In this document: piece by piece, positions 6,428 to 15,186 of the stretch
Numbering within the stretch: position 1 is the stretch's first letter
How the letters are laid out: every line of letters begins with the position of its first letter
From: Flavihumibacter stibioxidans
GTDB taxonomy: Bacteria; Bacteroidota; Bacteroidia; Chitinophagales; Chitinophagaceae
Direction of reading: 5' to 3'
Assembly (NCBI RefSeq): GCF_014332695.1
Contig: NZ_MBUA01000028.1
Location: 1 to 34,184 of the forward strand
Length of the DNA stretch: 34,184 nucleotides
Notes under the pieces: generated by a model
What the model was told of the DNA's origin: nothing
Seen by the model: only the letters and a program-made list of their open reading frames with translations
The model's database searches: none
Program-made: the position numbers and the translations under genes

Positions 6428-6686
6428 ACTTGCTGCAAATAGCTGCTTTCCCATACCAAATTTTACTTTCCCTAATAGCTTCGCCTCCTCGGTCACATAA
6501 CCGCAGACAATCATTCAGCACGGTAATATATATATTGCTACGCATACTTGCAAGTGTCAGAGTATAAGATATCTGACTATTATATCCTACCGGTAATATT
6601 GCAATATTCCCGGGTAGCACGATCAACTATTGGCGAAATAGTTTGTTTCCAAATAAAATCCCCCAACCATCGGATATGGATGCCTA

Positions 6687-6774
6687 ACCAACAGTTTCGG
6701 GAGCCAAAACCAACAGTTTCGGGAGCCAAAACCAACAGTTTCGGGAGCCAAAACCAACAGTTTCGAGAGCCAAA
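6687..6774. repeat. 22-bp tandem repeat, 4 copies
   Basis: The unit ACCAACAGTTTCGGGAGCCAAA is repeated four times head-to-tail with no spacers, and the last copy carries GAG for GGG. The unit length is not divisible by three, so frames through it change phase and are not a protein repeat. No spacers means it is not a CRISPR array. Confidence 0.9.
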
Positions 6775-6910
6775 AACCACCTGCGCACCAAACCGAAAAC
6801 GCCTACTTCCTCACCAGACCAAAAATGAGCATTAGCTTTTTCCAGGTGATCGGTCAAATCTGCGAAACCAAAATGTAATACGGCATATGCGCACTTACCA
6901 CTTCCCATCC

Positions 6911-7081
6911 TGTCCTCGCTGTCCTAACTTCCCTGACTTCCCTGTCTATCCTGACTATTCTAACTATTCTGACTTCCCTGACTGTCCTTACTTCACTGAC
7001 AGTCCTAACTTCCCTGACTGAGCTGTCTTCACTGACTGTCCTGACTATTCTGACTGTCCCGGCTTTCCCGTCTTCACTGAT
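6911..7081. repeat. 9-bp minisatellite, about 19 units
   Basis: Nineteen contiguous 9-base units alternate among variants such as TTCCCTGAC, TGTCCTGAC, TATTCTGAC and TTCACTGAC. The period is exact from 6911 to 7081, with only substitutions between units. A minus-strand frame through it reads a monotonous V-R-E/T/I pattern and has no sign of being a gene. Confidence 0.88.
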
Positions 7082-7530
7082 TCCCAAAATCTTAGGCTTG
7101 AGGTCGTTGGGGATTTACACGAATGTTCGGCATTAGGAAAAGTTGACAATTTTGGCCACTATAAAATATGCAATGGGTGGTTCATTCGCACCAAAAGATG
7201 CAATGGATGGTCCATCCGCAACAAAAGATTCTATGGTTGGTTCAGCCACACCAAAAGATCCTGCCTTCTTGCTTAATTCTTAACAAAAAAACACGGACCA
7301 TGGTGGTTCATTCGTACCAATAAATCCCGCTTTTCTCCCTACCTACGCCAACAGCCCCTGCCAGGCTTTTACCAGCACTGCCAATATTAACTAATGGTCA
7401 ACATAGGGGCAATTCCGCAGATTTTTGTGTAATTATCCTGATGTTTGCCGGGTAATAGTGTTTCATGCAGGCCACGAAATCGGTGGATCTTAGTGGCTCC
7501 GCCTGATGTTTACCACAAAATTGTCAAATC
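7082..7530. other. Non-coding stretch with 30-bp repeats
   Basis: No gene is supported between the minisatellite and the metallophosphoesterase start. Three head-to-tail 30-bp units (7169-7198, 7199-7228, 7229-7258) follow the pattern ATGCAATGGNTGGTTCATTC then GCACCAAAAG. A fourth, diverged unit lies apart at about 7296-7326. From about 7340 the base composition approaches that of the core genes. Nothing else was recognised. Confidence 0.8.
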
Positions 7531-8379
7531 ATGCAGAGAAGAAAATTCCTCCAAAACCTGTCGGCTTCCATGTTATTGCTCATGGCCAATGGCAGCATCC
7601 GCAGCGTACAGGCTTCCCCGTTGGATGCTACCGGTTATAACGGCCATCCCGCCCAGGATAATCGCTTCCGTTTCGCCATCACATCAGACGGTCACTATGG
7701 ACAACCAAATACACCGTTTGCAGAAAACTTCAACCTGATCACGGCTTCGATCAATTCCTTTCATACCGCTTCTCCCCTGCAGTTCTGCATCGTGAACGGA
7801 GATATCATCCACGATAACCCTGCTTTCCTCGAGCCCGCTGCTGCAGCCCTGAAGGCCATCAAGCCCCCATTTTATGTTACCAAGGGAAACCACGATATGG
7901 TTAGCGAGGCACGCTGGAAGGAGGTGTGGAATATGCCGGTTAACCATACCGTGGAAATGGGCGACAATGTACTGCTGCTGGGCACCACGGCTGACGAAAA
8001 GGGTAAATACCTGGCTCCCGATACGGATTGGTTCCGCCAGCAATTAAAACAGTATAAGAGTGCGAAAAATATTTTCATCTTCATCCACATCACGCCGGTG
8101 AAATGGACCAAACACGCTGTGGACGGGAAAGATTTCCAGCAACTGCTGAGGGATTCCTCCAATGTGCGTGCCGTGTTCAACGGTCACGACCACGACCAGG
8201 ACGGTGTGAAGATGATGGGCAATATCCCCTTCCTCTTCGACGGACATTTCGGCGGCAACTGGGGCACAGCCTACAAGGGATTCAGAGTGGTGGAACTGCT
8301 GGAGGACAATAGCTTGCTGACCTATATTATGAACCCACTGGAAAAAATGTCCGAGCTGAATATCTATAATTCCTTATAA
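7531..8379 (+). CDS. Exported metallophosphoesterase
   Basis: This 282-residue calcineurin-like phosphoesterase has the full metal-site series in order: D-x-H (SDGHYG, residues 53-55), GD (NGDIIHD, 90-91), GNHD (119-122), a histidine in FIFIHITP (186) and GHDHD (218-222). The N-terminus MQRRKFLQNLSASMLLLMAN has a twin-arginine motif followed by a hydrophobic stretch, so Tat export of the folded metalloenzyme is likely. The substrate is not evident; relatives hydrolyse phosphomono- or diesters. The TAA stop (8377-8379) directly abuts the opposing stop of the oxidoreductase (8374-8376), so the two genes are strictly convergent. Confidence 0.9.
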   Translation: MQRRKFLQNLSASMLLLMANGSIRSVQASPLDATGYNGHPAQDNRFRFAITSDGHYGQPNTPFAENFNLITASINSFHTASPLQFCIVNGDIIHDNPAFLEPAAAALKAIKPPFYVTKGNHDMVSEARWKEVWNMPVNHTVEMGDNVLLLGTTADEKGKYLAPDTDWFRQQLKQYKSAKNIFIFIHITPVKWTKHAVDGKDFQQLLRDSSNVRAVFNGHDHDQDGVKMMGNIPFLFDGHFGGNWGTAYKGFRVVELLEDNSLLTYIMNPLEKMSELNIYNSL

Positions 8380-9444
8380 ACTTACGACCTGCCCTGTCCG
8401 TACCGACTCATCACAGGCGAAAGCAATCCGCAGGCTGTTGACACTGTCATCCATATGATCGGTGAGATCAAGCCCGTCCAGGATGGAACGCTGGAAATAT
8501 AACTGCTCGCGGTTGCAGAGTTCCTGGTGATCCGGCTCATCGGCCAGGTCCACCCATTCATCCTGTTGCACAAATTGACCAAATTCATCCAACGCAGCAT
8601 GATGGATCTTGATGGACTCCGTCTGTGTATGCGACTCAATGGAATCTGATTTCCCCAACGCACTGGCATGTTTCGCCACAATGGAAACAGCACCCTTTGG
8701 CCCGAATACATCCTTGATAAAAAAAGCGGTATCACTGACCATGGGTCCCCAACCCGCTTCATACCAGCCCACCGAACCGTCTTCAAAACGGATCTGCAAC
8801 TGACCGTAGTTATAATTTCCCGCCGGCACTTCTTCAGATAACCTTGCTCCAATCGCGCTGACCTGCACCGGTTTGACCCGCGTCATCTGGCACATCACGT
8901 CAATATAGTGCACCCCACAGTCCACAATGGGACTCAGGCTCTGCAACAGGTTCTTGTGCACGCCCCAGGTCCTGCCGAAACTTTGCTGGTTGAGGTTCAT
9001 GCGCATCACGAGGGGCTTACCCATTTCCTGCGCCACTTTGATAAAATATTGCCAGGACGGATGATGCCGAAGGATGTAACCCGTCACCAGTTTCCTATTT
9101 GCCTTAACCGCGGCCGCCACAACCCTCTCCGCACCTTCCACCGTATCGGCCAGCGGCTTCTCGATAAATACATGACAGCCCTTTTCCAGGGCCATGATGG
9201 CATAGGCTTCATGGGTTTCGGGATAGGTGGAGATGCAGACGGCATCCGGGCTGGTGGCGTCTAACGCTGTCGCATAATCGCTGTACAGTGGATATCCACC
9301 GCCCAATTTTTTATTCAATACTTCCTTACTATCTCCCCTTGACACAATGCCGCAGATTTCAAAGCCATCCAGGTGATGGTATGCGGTTGCGTGGGAGGCA
9401 CCCATATTGCCACAACCCACTACAAGAACTCGGATCTTCCTCAT
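8374..9444 (-). CDS. Gfo/Idh/MocA family oxidoreductase
   Basis: This 356-residue NAD(P)-dependent dehydrogenase has an N-terminal Rossmann fold with VVGCGNMGASHA (residues 8-19). An EKP motif (FIEKPLAD, 95-97) is the family signature whose lysine takes part in catalysis. The C-terminal half is the alpha/beta substrate domain with GVHYIDVM, where the histidine sits at the usual active-site position. Members oxidise or reduce sugars, inositols and related hydroxyls; the substrate cannot be read here. There is no signal peptide, so it is cytoplasmic. It lies downstream of the esterase gene on the same strand, 74 bases apart, and may be co-transcribed. Confidence 0.9.
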   Translation of the reverse strand: MRKIRVLVVGCGNMGASHATAYHHLDGFEICGIVSRGDSKEVLNKKLGGGYPLYSDYATALDATSPDAVCISTYPETHEAYAIMALEKGCHVFIEKPLADTVEGAERVVAAAVKANRKLVTGYILRHHPSWQYFIKVAQEMGKPLVMRMNLNQQSFGRTWGVHKNLLQSLSPIVDCGVHYIDVMCQMTRVKPVQVSAIGARLSEEVPAGNYNYGQLQIRFEDGSVGWYEAGWGPMVSDTAFFIKDVFGPKGAVSIVAKHASALGKSDSIESHTQTESIKIHHAALDEFGQFVQQDEWVDLADEPDHQELCNREQLYFQRSILDGLDLTDHMDDSVNSLRIAFACDESVRTGQVVSL

Positions 9445-9518
9445 TTCAGAATGTGTAATTTTTAATCACCAACCAATACAATATTGGTCATAATGATTAA
9501 AGATAGAGATTCCCTGGC

Positions 9519-11000
9519 TTATTGAATCCTGGCATCAATCTCCTGCTGCACTTTAGTGGTAAAATCCTTTGACCAGATGGACCAGTGGTCTGCTGCCGGT
9601 ATCAGATCTACTTTCCAGTCGGCCTCCAGTAAAGCACCCTTTTTCCAAAATTCAACCACAGACTCATTCAGCAGGAAATTATCGTTCTTACCTGCATACA
9701 CATGAATCTTTCCGGAAATTGATCTTTTCAGTTTTTTCCAGTGCTGACTGGCATACCAGCCCAGGTCATACGCCTTCCATTCCTTCACCACTTGCGGCAG
9801 AATGTCCCCTGTATGCCGGTCAAACATTGGAATAGGACGTCCATCCGGCCCCTTGTTCCCGAAAGCGGCTTCAAAGGATTGCATCTGGCCACCATCACCA
9901 TAAAATTGTTCATCCCTACTGAAAGCCAGGATACTGCTCAGGGCTTTCCCCTTCACTATATATAAGGGTCGAACATCGCCATTTGCCTTGGTAAACATGT
10001 TTTTATCCCTGTAGAGATTCACTCCCAGGAAATTACTGAAATCAATGGGATCGGGTGAAACCGCCCAGCAACCATTAAAGGCAGCAGGATAATTCAACTG
10101 TAACCACAGTGCCGCATAACCGCCAGAACTTTGACCCACCACAAAATAGTGCCGGGGAGATTTTGACACCCTGTATGCTGATTGCAGGTGAGGGATCAGT
10201 TCTTCCACCAGCGCCCTGCCCCAGGGACCATTCACCCTCGAATCAATGAATGCATGTAAGCCCCAGCGGGTCTGGGTTTCAGGGTTCAGGTACACATAAA
10301 TCTTTTTCTTCCCCTGGTTAAACCCGTACCGTTCAGACGCAAATTTTCCACGTAATACATCGTAATGCGTCCCTCCCCAGCCCGGCACAACAAATACCAC
10401 AGGATAGGCTGCCGAATCTTCTGACGTATATCCTTCGGGCAACACAACCGCTGCTTTCATCAGTACATCCTTACCATGAAAATCCGTCAGCAGGCTGCTT
10501 TTCAGTTTCAGTAGTTTTATTTTTTCCGTTTCAAGGAACGGTCTTTCTTCAATCAAGGTATTGATACGAATATGCGCTTCCCCCCTTCCGGCACTGTCAA
10601 CCTTGAAAATGACATCTTTACGTGAATAGGCGTTACCCGGACTAAAATTAAAAGCTCTCTCCTCCTCGTTAACATCCACTAAAGCCGCAGCTTTATAGTA
10701 TCCTGGCTGCAGGCCGTTCAGGGGAATACCAATGGCTTCTTCACCTTCCCCAAACAGTTGGGCATCCCCGTTAGACCAGTTCCGGATGTTTTTGGCAAAG
10801 AATGCCTGTGGCCGCTCAAAATCCTGTTGGTCAGTTACCTGCTTTGTGGTGTCATTCTGCGTAAATAAAAACAACCTTCCGCTGAAATTCTGTTTCAATG
10901 TGGAATCCAGGTGTACATAAATTTTAACCTGCGCGCCTGCAGGCAACTTAGCCATACCCAATACCAGCAGGAAAAACAGTTTAGCAACACGATTTTTCAT
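9519..11000 (-). CDS. Secreted alpha/beta-hydrolase esterase
   Basis: This 493-residue protein has a signal peptide (MKNRVAKLFFLLVLGMAKLP, ending AGAQ). Residues about 25-150 form a beta-rich N-terminal domain, as in enterochelin-esterase-like proteins. Residues about 175-490 form the alpha/beta-hydrolase domain, with the VVFVVPGWGG oxyanion region and nucleophile elbow GQSSG (Ser291). A histidine in AADHWS near the C-terminus is the likely catalytic base. An esterase (EstD/IroE-like) role on an extracellular or periplasmic ester is inferred; the substrate is unknown. The start is a clear ATG, and the 124 bases upstream, to the dipeptidase stop, hold no other gene. Confidence 0.87.
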   Translation of the reverse strand: MKNRVAKLFFLLVLGMAKLPAGAQVKIYVHLDSTLKQNFSGRLFLFTQNDTTKQVTDQQDFERPQAFFAKNIRNWSNGDAQLFGEGEEAIGIPLNGLQPGYYKAAALVDVNEEERAFNFSPGNAYSRKDVIFKVDSAGRGEAHIRINTLIEERPFLETEKIKLLKLKSSLLTDFHGKDVLMKAAVVLPEGYTSEDSAAYPVVFVVPGWGGTHYDVLRGKFASERYGFNQGKKKIYVYLNPETQTRWGLHAFIDSRVNGPWGRALVEELIPHLQSAYRVSKSPRHYFVVGQSSGGYAALWLQLNYPAAFNGCWAVSPDPIDFSNFLGVNLYRDKNMFTKANGDVRPLYIVKGKALSSILAFSRDEQFYGDGGQMQSFEAAFGNKGPDGRPIPMFDRHTGDILPQVVKEWKAYDLGWYASQHWKKLKRSISGKIHVYAGKNDNFLLNESVVEFWKKGALLEADWKVDLIPAADHWSIWSKDFTTKVQQEIDARIQ

Positions 11001-11124
11001 ACAAAAAATTTATTGTTCCTAAACTAGCCGCAATGAATGGCTAAAAATTCATAAATGTGTATAAATCGCCGATCCGCATATGTAAATGGCAAATTCAAGA
11101 TCAGCATCCTACCACAAATACACA

Positions 11125-12192
11125 TTACCAGGCATTCAACAGGAAGCGGACCCAGTTGCCGTGGAAGACATTGGCGATATCAGTTTGGGTGTAGCCGCGG
11201 CGCGACAGGATGCTTTCCAGCTTTGATACATCAGCGATGGTCTCCACATCATAGGGACATTGTTCTTTGCCGAATGCACCGTCGAGGTCGGAACCGATGC
11301 CGACATGCAGGCTGTTGCCGGCCAACTGGCAGATATGATCGAGGTGATCTGCCAGCACTTCGAGGTTGCAGTTCATGGTGCGGGGATCCGATTGACCGCG
11401 CACCCATCCCGGCACCATCATCCAGGCATCCATGGCCCCGCCGATCACTGCGCCCCTTTCTATGAGCGCCCTGATCTGGTCGTCGCTGAACTGGCGGTTG
11501 TGGTTTACCAGGGCCCGGCAATTATTATGACTGGCCCAAACGGAACCCCCGAAAATTTCCAGCGCTTCCCAAAAACTGTCATCACAAAGATGGGTCGCAT
11601 CCAGGATCATATTCAGCCGCTCCATTTCTTTCAGCAACTCGCGCCCACCGGGCCTTAATCCGCCTGTGGCATCGGTACCCATGGCATAGCGACCCGGACC
11701 ATAATGTGCCGGACCAACGGCTCTTAATCCATCGTTGTAAGCCTTGCCCAGGTAAGAAATATCTATGATCGAGTCCGCCCCTTCCAGACTCAGGATATAC
11801 CCGATGGGTATGGTGCTGTGGTCGTTATCGTCCATCCACAGCCGAAGATGGGCCTCGAGCGATTTTTTGTCGGTTATCTGCACCATTTCCCCCGCCGCTT
11901 CCATGGCGCGGTACCAGGCCAGTTGTCCCTGGCTCTGTGCCCAGGCCTGTGCCGGAGAATGCCAGCCGGGTAGCGGGTTATCCGGCGCCACATAACGCGC
12001 GATCTGCGTGGCTACCACCAGTCCGATGCCACCCTTCCGCAGTTCAGGAAGGGAGACAACCGCCTTTCCGCGGTCAGGCTTATCCGTTAGTCCCCGCTCC
12101 CGTTCATTTATTTCCACCACCGGCCTGGTGAGGTCGCGGTTCCATTCCAGTGCATTCATACTCAGGTCGAGGTGCGCGTCTATGGTAAACAT
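11125..12192 (-). CDS. Membrane dipeptidase (peptidase family M19)
   Basis: This 355-residue member of the renal-dipeptidase family has the H-x-D zinc motif at its start (IDAHLDLS, His7 and Asp9). The later metal or substrate motifs are DATHLCDDSF, VWASHNNCRALVNHNRQ and GIGSDLDGAFG. M19 enzymes hydrolyse dipeptides, often with a D-residue at the second position. The ATG at 12190-12192 is chosen because it starts right at the conserved beginning, 8 bases after the preceding stop. There is no signal peptide, so it is probably cytoplasmic. It is the last gene of the four-gene operon with a D-threonine-aldolase-type enzyme, RidA and a GntP permease, which suggests it frees D-amino acids from imported peptides. 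Confidence 0.92.
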   Translation of the reverse strand: MFTIDAHLDLSMNALEWNRDLTRPVVEINERERGLTDKPDRGKAVVSLPELRKGGIGLVVATQIARYVAPDNPLPGWHSPAQAWAQSQGQLAWYRAMEAAGEMVQITDKKSLEAHLRLWMDDNDHSTIPIGYILSLEGADSIIDISYLGKAYNDGLRAVGPAHYGPGRYAMGTDATGGLRPGGRELLKEMERLNMILDATHLCDDSFWEALEIFGGSVWASHNNCRALVNHNRQFSDDQIRALIERGAVIGGAMDAWMMVPGWVRGQSDPRTMNCNLEVLADHLDHICQLAGNSLHVGIGSDLDGAFGKEQCPYDVETIADVSKLESILSRRGYTQTDIANVFHGNWVRFLLNAW

Positions 12193-12200
12193 GGTACTCT

Positions 12201-13319
12201 TTAAATGGTAAGAAAACGATCCCGCGATACGGTCATCCATCTGCCAGTAATCCGGTGGTCTTCGATGGTGGTGGCAAACTGGTGCAGTGCAACGGTGGGA
12301 CAAATATGGTAGGGTACCCCATAGAGCAGGTCACCCACCTGGAAGGCCTCCGGATGCGCGGTTTCCAGCACCAGGTGCTCTTCGCTCTGCCCAACGGGAA
12401 CCAGTCCGGCTGCGTTCAGGAAGAAGACCCTGTTGGCCAGTTCGTTCTCAGCAGCAATGGATTTATGTCCCAGGTCCACCGTGATCCGGTTGGTGCCCGG
12501 CTTGGAGACCACCCGGGTTACTACCAGTGCCGCATGAACGAAGGGCTGGTCGGGGAATTTATCGCCGTAGCCTTTGTCCCAGTACACGAAGGTACCCGGA
12601 CTGCAGATTTCCCTTTCCCTTTTTGCGTGTACAGGGAAACTGGGTGAGCCGCCTGCGATCAGGGCTGGTACGGGATAGCCCTGCTTTTCCAGGCTGTCGA
12701 TCATTTCGTAAACTGGACCGAAAGCTTCGTCCACCTGACGGGTGCGAAGCGTTAGATCCGTTTCGCGGATATGTCCGTCGTAGGCATGCAGGCCAAATAT
12801 CCGCAGGCCATCGAGCTGACTAACGTGGACGTATAACTGCACCGCCGCATCGCCTGCGGTAATGCCGGTGCGGTTCATGCCCACATTCAGGTCGAGATAT
12901 ACCGGCAGCACCAGGTTTTTATCCAGGGCTTTGGCAGACAAAACCGAAGCGGCAAAGGGATCATCCACCAGGCAGGAGAAGGTCGTTTGCGGGAAACGGC
13001 TCGCCAGGTGCAGTAGGCGGTCTACTTTCGGCCCAACGGGCTGGTAGGCCAGCAATACATCCCGCGCCCCTTCGAGTGCCAGCATTTCCGCTTCCGCGAT
13101 GGTGGAACACTTGAACTGGTGAATACCGGCATCCAGCATCAGGCGGCACACTTCAGCGGCTTTATGGGTTTTCACATGGGGGCGCAACCTCGATGGAGAG
13201 CCGACCATAGCGATCGCCGCCTGAATATTCTGTTTCACCCTTTCCGGGAAAACCACAAGGGCGGGGGAATCGAGCATGTCGGCACCATCAATCTGGTACC
13301 AGGGTTTATTGTTTTCCAT
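12201..13319 (-). CDS. D-threonine aldolase-type PLP enzyme (alanine racemase fold)
   Basis: This 372-residue fold-type III PLP enzyme has an N-terminal alanine-racemase-like barrel with RPHVKTHKAAEV. Its first lysine (Lys50) is the expected PLP Schiff-base residue. HQFKCSTIAEAEMLA and LHAYDGHIR follow the D-threonine aldolase / D-serine dehydratase pattern. The C-terminal part, with a histidine in SEEHLVLE and an H-x-C in PYHICPTVALH, is where this family binds a divalent metal. The enzyme would cleave or dehydrate D-hydroxy amino acids. The ATG at 13317-13319 is chosen 4 bases after the RidA stop; an ATG at 13334 overlapping ridA is possible. The operon context supports D-amino-acid breakdown. 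Confidence 0.9.
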   Translation of the reverse strand: MENNKPWYQIDGADMLDSPALVVFPERVKQNIQAAIAMVGSPSRLRPHVKTHKAAEVCRLMLDAGIHQFKCSTIAEAEMLALEGARDVLLAYQPVGPKVDRLLHLASRFPQTTFSCLVDDPFAASVLSAKALDKNLVLPVYLDLNVGMNRTGITAGDAAVQLYVHVSQLDGLRIFGLHAYDGHIRETDLTLRTRQVDEAFGPVYEMIDSLEKQGYPVPALIAGGSPSFPVHAKREREICSPGTFVYWDKGYGDKFPDQPFVHAALVVTRVVSKPGTNRITVDLGHKSIAAENELANRVFFLNAAGLVPVGQSEEHLVLETAHPEAFQVGDLLYGVPYHICPTVALHQFATTIEDHRITGRWMTVSRDRFLTI

Positions 13320-13323
13320 TTGA

Positions 13324-13800
13324 TCAGCTTTCATGCAGTTCAAAGAGGGCTTCAATTTCAACGGGGATATTATCAGGCAATGATCCCATGCCTACCGCGC
13401 TGCGCACTCCGATGCCGTTCTCTTCTCCCCAAACCTGCGCGAACAATTCACTGCACCCGTTGATGATGAAAGGATGCTTTTCAAAATCGGGGGTGCAGTT
13501 CACCATTCCCAGCACTTTGATCACCCTTTTGATCTTGTTGAAACTGCCGATATTGGCTTTGATGGTGGCAAGAATCGCGAGTCCCACCTGCCTTGCTGCC
13601 AGTTTGCCATCTTCCATGCTAACGGTTTCGCCTATTCGCCCGATGATCAGGCTGCCATCTTCCTGCACCGTGCCATGACCGGAAACATAGAGATATTTTC
13701 CATCCACCAGGCAGGGCTTGTACACACCCAGTGGTTTGGGAGCGGGCGGCAGGGTGAGTCCGAGTTGTGCAAATCTTTCGTCTGCGTTCAGCGTAGTCAT
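13324..13800 (-). CDS. RidA/YjgF-family enamine/imine deaminase
   Basis: This 158-residue, soluble protein of the YjgF/YER057c/UK114 family carries the hallmark tail RSAVGMGSLPDNIPVEIEALF. There, the arginine and glutamate line the trimer-interface active site. RidA proteins hydrolyse the reactive enamines and imines released by PLP enzymes. Placing it directly between a PLP enzyme that acts on hydroxy amino acids and their likely permease makes that role very plausible here. It is somewhat longer than classical RidA (about 130 residues) because of an N-terminal extension. It is 11 bases downstream of the gntP-type gene. Confidence 0.92.
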   Translation of the reverse strand: MTTLNADERFAQLGLTLPPAPKPLGVYKPCLVDGKYLYVSGHGTVQEDGSLIIGRIGETVSMEDGKLAARQVGLAILATIKANIGSFNKIKRVIKVLGMVNCTPDFEKHPFIINGCSELFAQVWGEENGIGVRSAVGMGSLPDNIPVEIEALFELHES

Positions 13801-13811
13801 CTTTCAGTCTT

Positions 13812-15083
13812 TTAGTGAAGTATAAAATTCAGCAATAAAACGCCAACTAATCCAACGATGGCAACCAAAGTTTCCATCACTGACCAGGAGAGCAGGGTTT
13901 CTTTAATACTGAGGTTGAAATATTCTTTGTACAGCCAGAAGCCGGAGTCGTTCACATGCGAAAAAGCGAGGCTGCCGGCGCCGATGGACAATACCATGAG
14001 GTTGGGATCCGTTCCGGTTTGCTGCAGGAAGGCCATCATGATACCCGCTGTGGTGAGTCCGGCTACTGTGGCAGAGCCGATGGTGGCGCGGATGATGGCG
14101 GCCATCAGCCAGCCCAGCACCAGTGGGTGCAAAGGCAGGCCCTGGAGGGAATTCGCCAGCATGTCGCTGGTACCGGATACTGTCAGCACCTGCTTCAAAG
14201 CACCCGAGCCGGCTACTATTAATAATACGGGGGCGATGTCTTTTGTGGCGCTGCCGCACCAGGCCGTGATCTGCGACATGGAGATTCTGTTGAGCATTCC
14301 CAGCAAAACCGCCGCCGCCACCAGGGCGATCAGCAACACGACGGAAGGCGATCCGATAAAAGCCAGGATGCTATTCAACGATGTATCACCCGGAGAGATG
14401 GCAGGCACCAGGGTAGTGATCACCAGCAGCGCGATGGGGAGTAAAGCGGTAAAGATGCTCACAAAACTTCCGGGCAGGTCCTGTTCTTTTTTTTCGGGGG
14501 CGAGAAAAGCTTCCAGCGGTTCACTGCGCATCTGTTTCAGGAAACGCGAAAGAATGGGACCAGCAACGATGATGGCAGGAATGGCCACGATGATGCCGTA
14601 GATCAGGGTATGTCCCATGGACGCACCGAACTGCACCACCAGGGCCGAAGGAGAAGGGTGCGGCGGCAGGAAACCGTGAGTAACCGATAATGCAGCGAGC
14701 ATTGGCAGTCCGACAAATACCGGAGATAATTTACTGCTGTAGGATACGGAAAAAGCGAGCGGCACCAGCAGCACGAATCCGACTCCATAGAACAGTGGAA
14801 TACCGATCACGAAGCCAATGAGGGCCATAGCCCACTGGATGTATTTTGGTCCGGCCATCTTCAGCATCAGTGCCGCAATCCTTTGTGCGGCGCCGGTTTC
14901 AGCGATGATCTTGCCAAACATGGCGCCAAGCACCAGCAGGATCAGCAAACCGGACATAATATCCCCCACTCCTTTTTCAACAGCGGACACAATCCCCATT
15001 GGTGGCAACCCGAAGCAAAGTCCCAACAGAACCGACACCAGTAAAAAACCGATAAAGGGATGAATGCTGAAACCTTTTCGCAT
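13812..15083 (-). CDS. GntP-family proton symporter
   Basis: This 423-residue, highly hydrophobic permease has about 12 membrane segments. Family landmarks include GLLILLVLGAMFGKIIAETGAA, a GIPLFYGVGFVLLVPL segment, the THGFLPPHPSPSALVV loop and the C-terminal FSHVNDSGFWLYKEYF, which is diagnostic of GntP. GntP transporters import gluconate and related acids, but the branch also includes DsdX, a D-serine importer. With the PLP enzyme, RidA and dipeptidase that follow, a D-amino-acid substrate is more likely than gluconate. The ATG at 15081-15083 is preferred over an upstream TTG at 15095. It heads the operon. Confidence 0.92.
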   Translation of the reverse strand: MRKGFSIHPFIGFLLVSVLLGLCFGLPPMGIVSAVEKGVGDIMSGLLILLVLGAMFGKIIAETGAAQRIAALMLKMAGPKYIQWAMALIGFVIGIPLFYGVGFVLLVPLAFSVSYSSKLSPVFVGLPMLAALSVTHGFLPPHPSPSALVVQFGASMGHTLIYGIIVAIPAIIVAGPILSRFLKQMRSEPLEAFLAPEKKEQDLPGSFVSIFTALLPIALLVITTLVPAISPGDTSLNSILAFIGSPSVVLLIALVAAAVLLGMLNRISMSQITAWCGSATKDIAPVLLIVAGSGALKQVLTVSGTSDMLANSLQGLPLHPLVLGWLMAAIIRATIGSATVAGLTTAGIMMAFLQQTGTDPNLMVLSIGAGSLAFSHVNDSGFWLYKEYFNLSIKETLLSWSVMETLVAIVGLVGVLLLNFILH

Positions 15084-15186
15084 AAGCAATGGCAATTTGG
15101 GTATTCATATTAGGGCATTTTCAATGGATGACCAAATTAACTGCAGATGACGATCAAATCCATATATTGCCACCAAAACCGGATCA

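Noticed and set aside
6420-6626. Minus-strand 68-residue frame next to S9
   Set aside because: No family is recognised, it begins in the array border, and its composition gives no support; it may be a remnant but cannot be shown.
6687-6774. CRISPR array from the 22-bp direct repeats
   Set aside because: The repeats are head-to-tail with no spacers, and no cas genes are present.
6548-6835. Plus-strand 95-residue frame over the 22-bp repeat
   Set aside because: The repeat period is not a multiple of three and the frame has no domain or ribosome-binding context.
6854-7087. Minus-strand 77-residue frame rich in V-R-E/T
   Set aside because: It is the translation of the 9-bp minisatellite; composition is monotonous and there is no start context.
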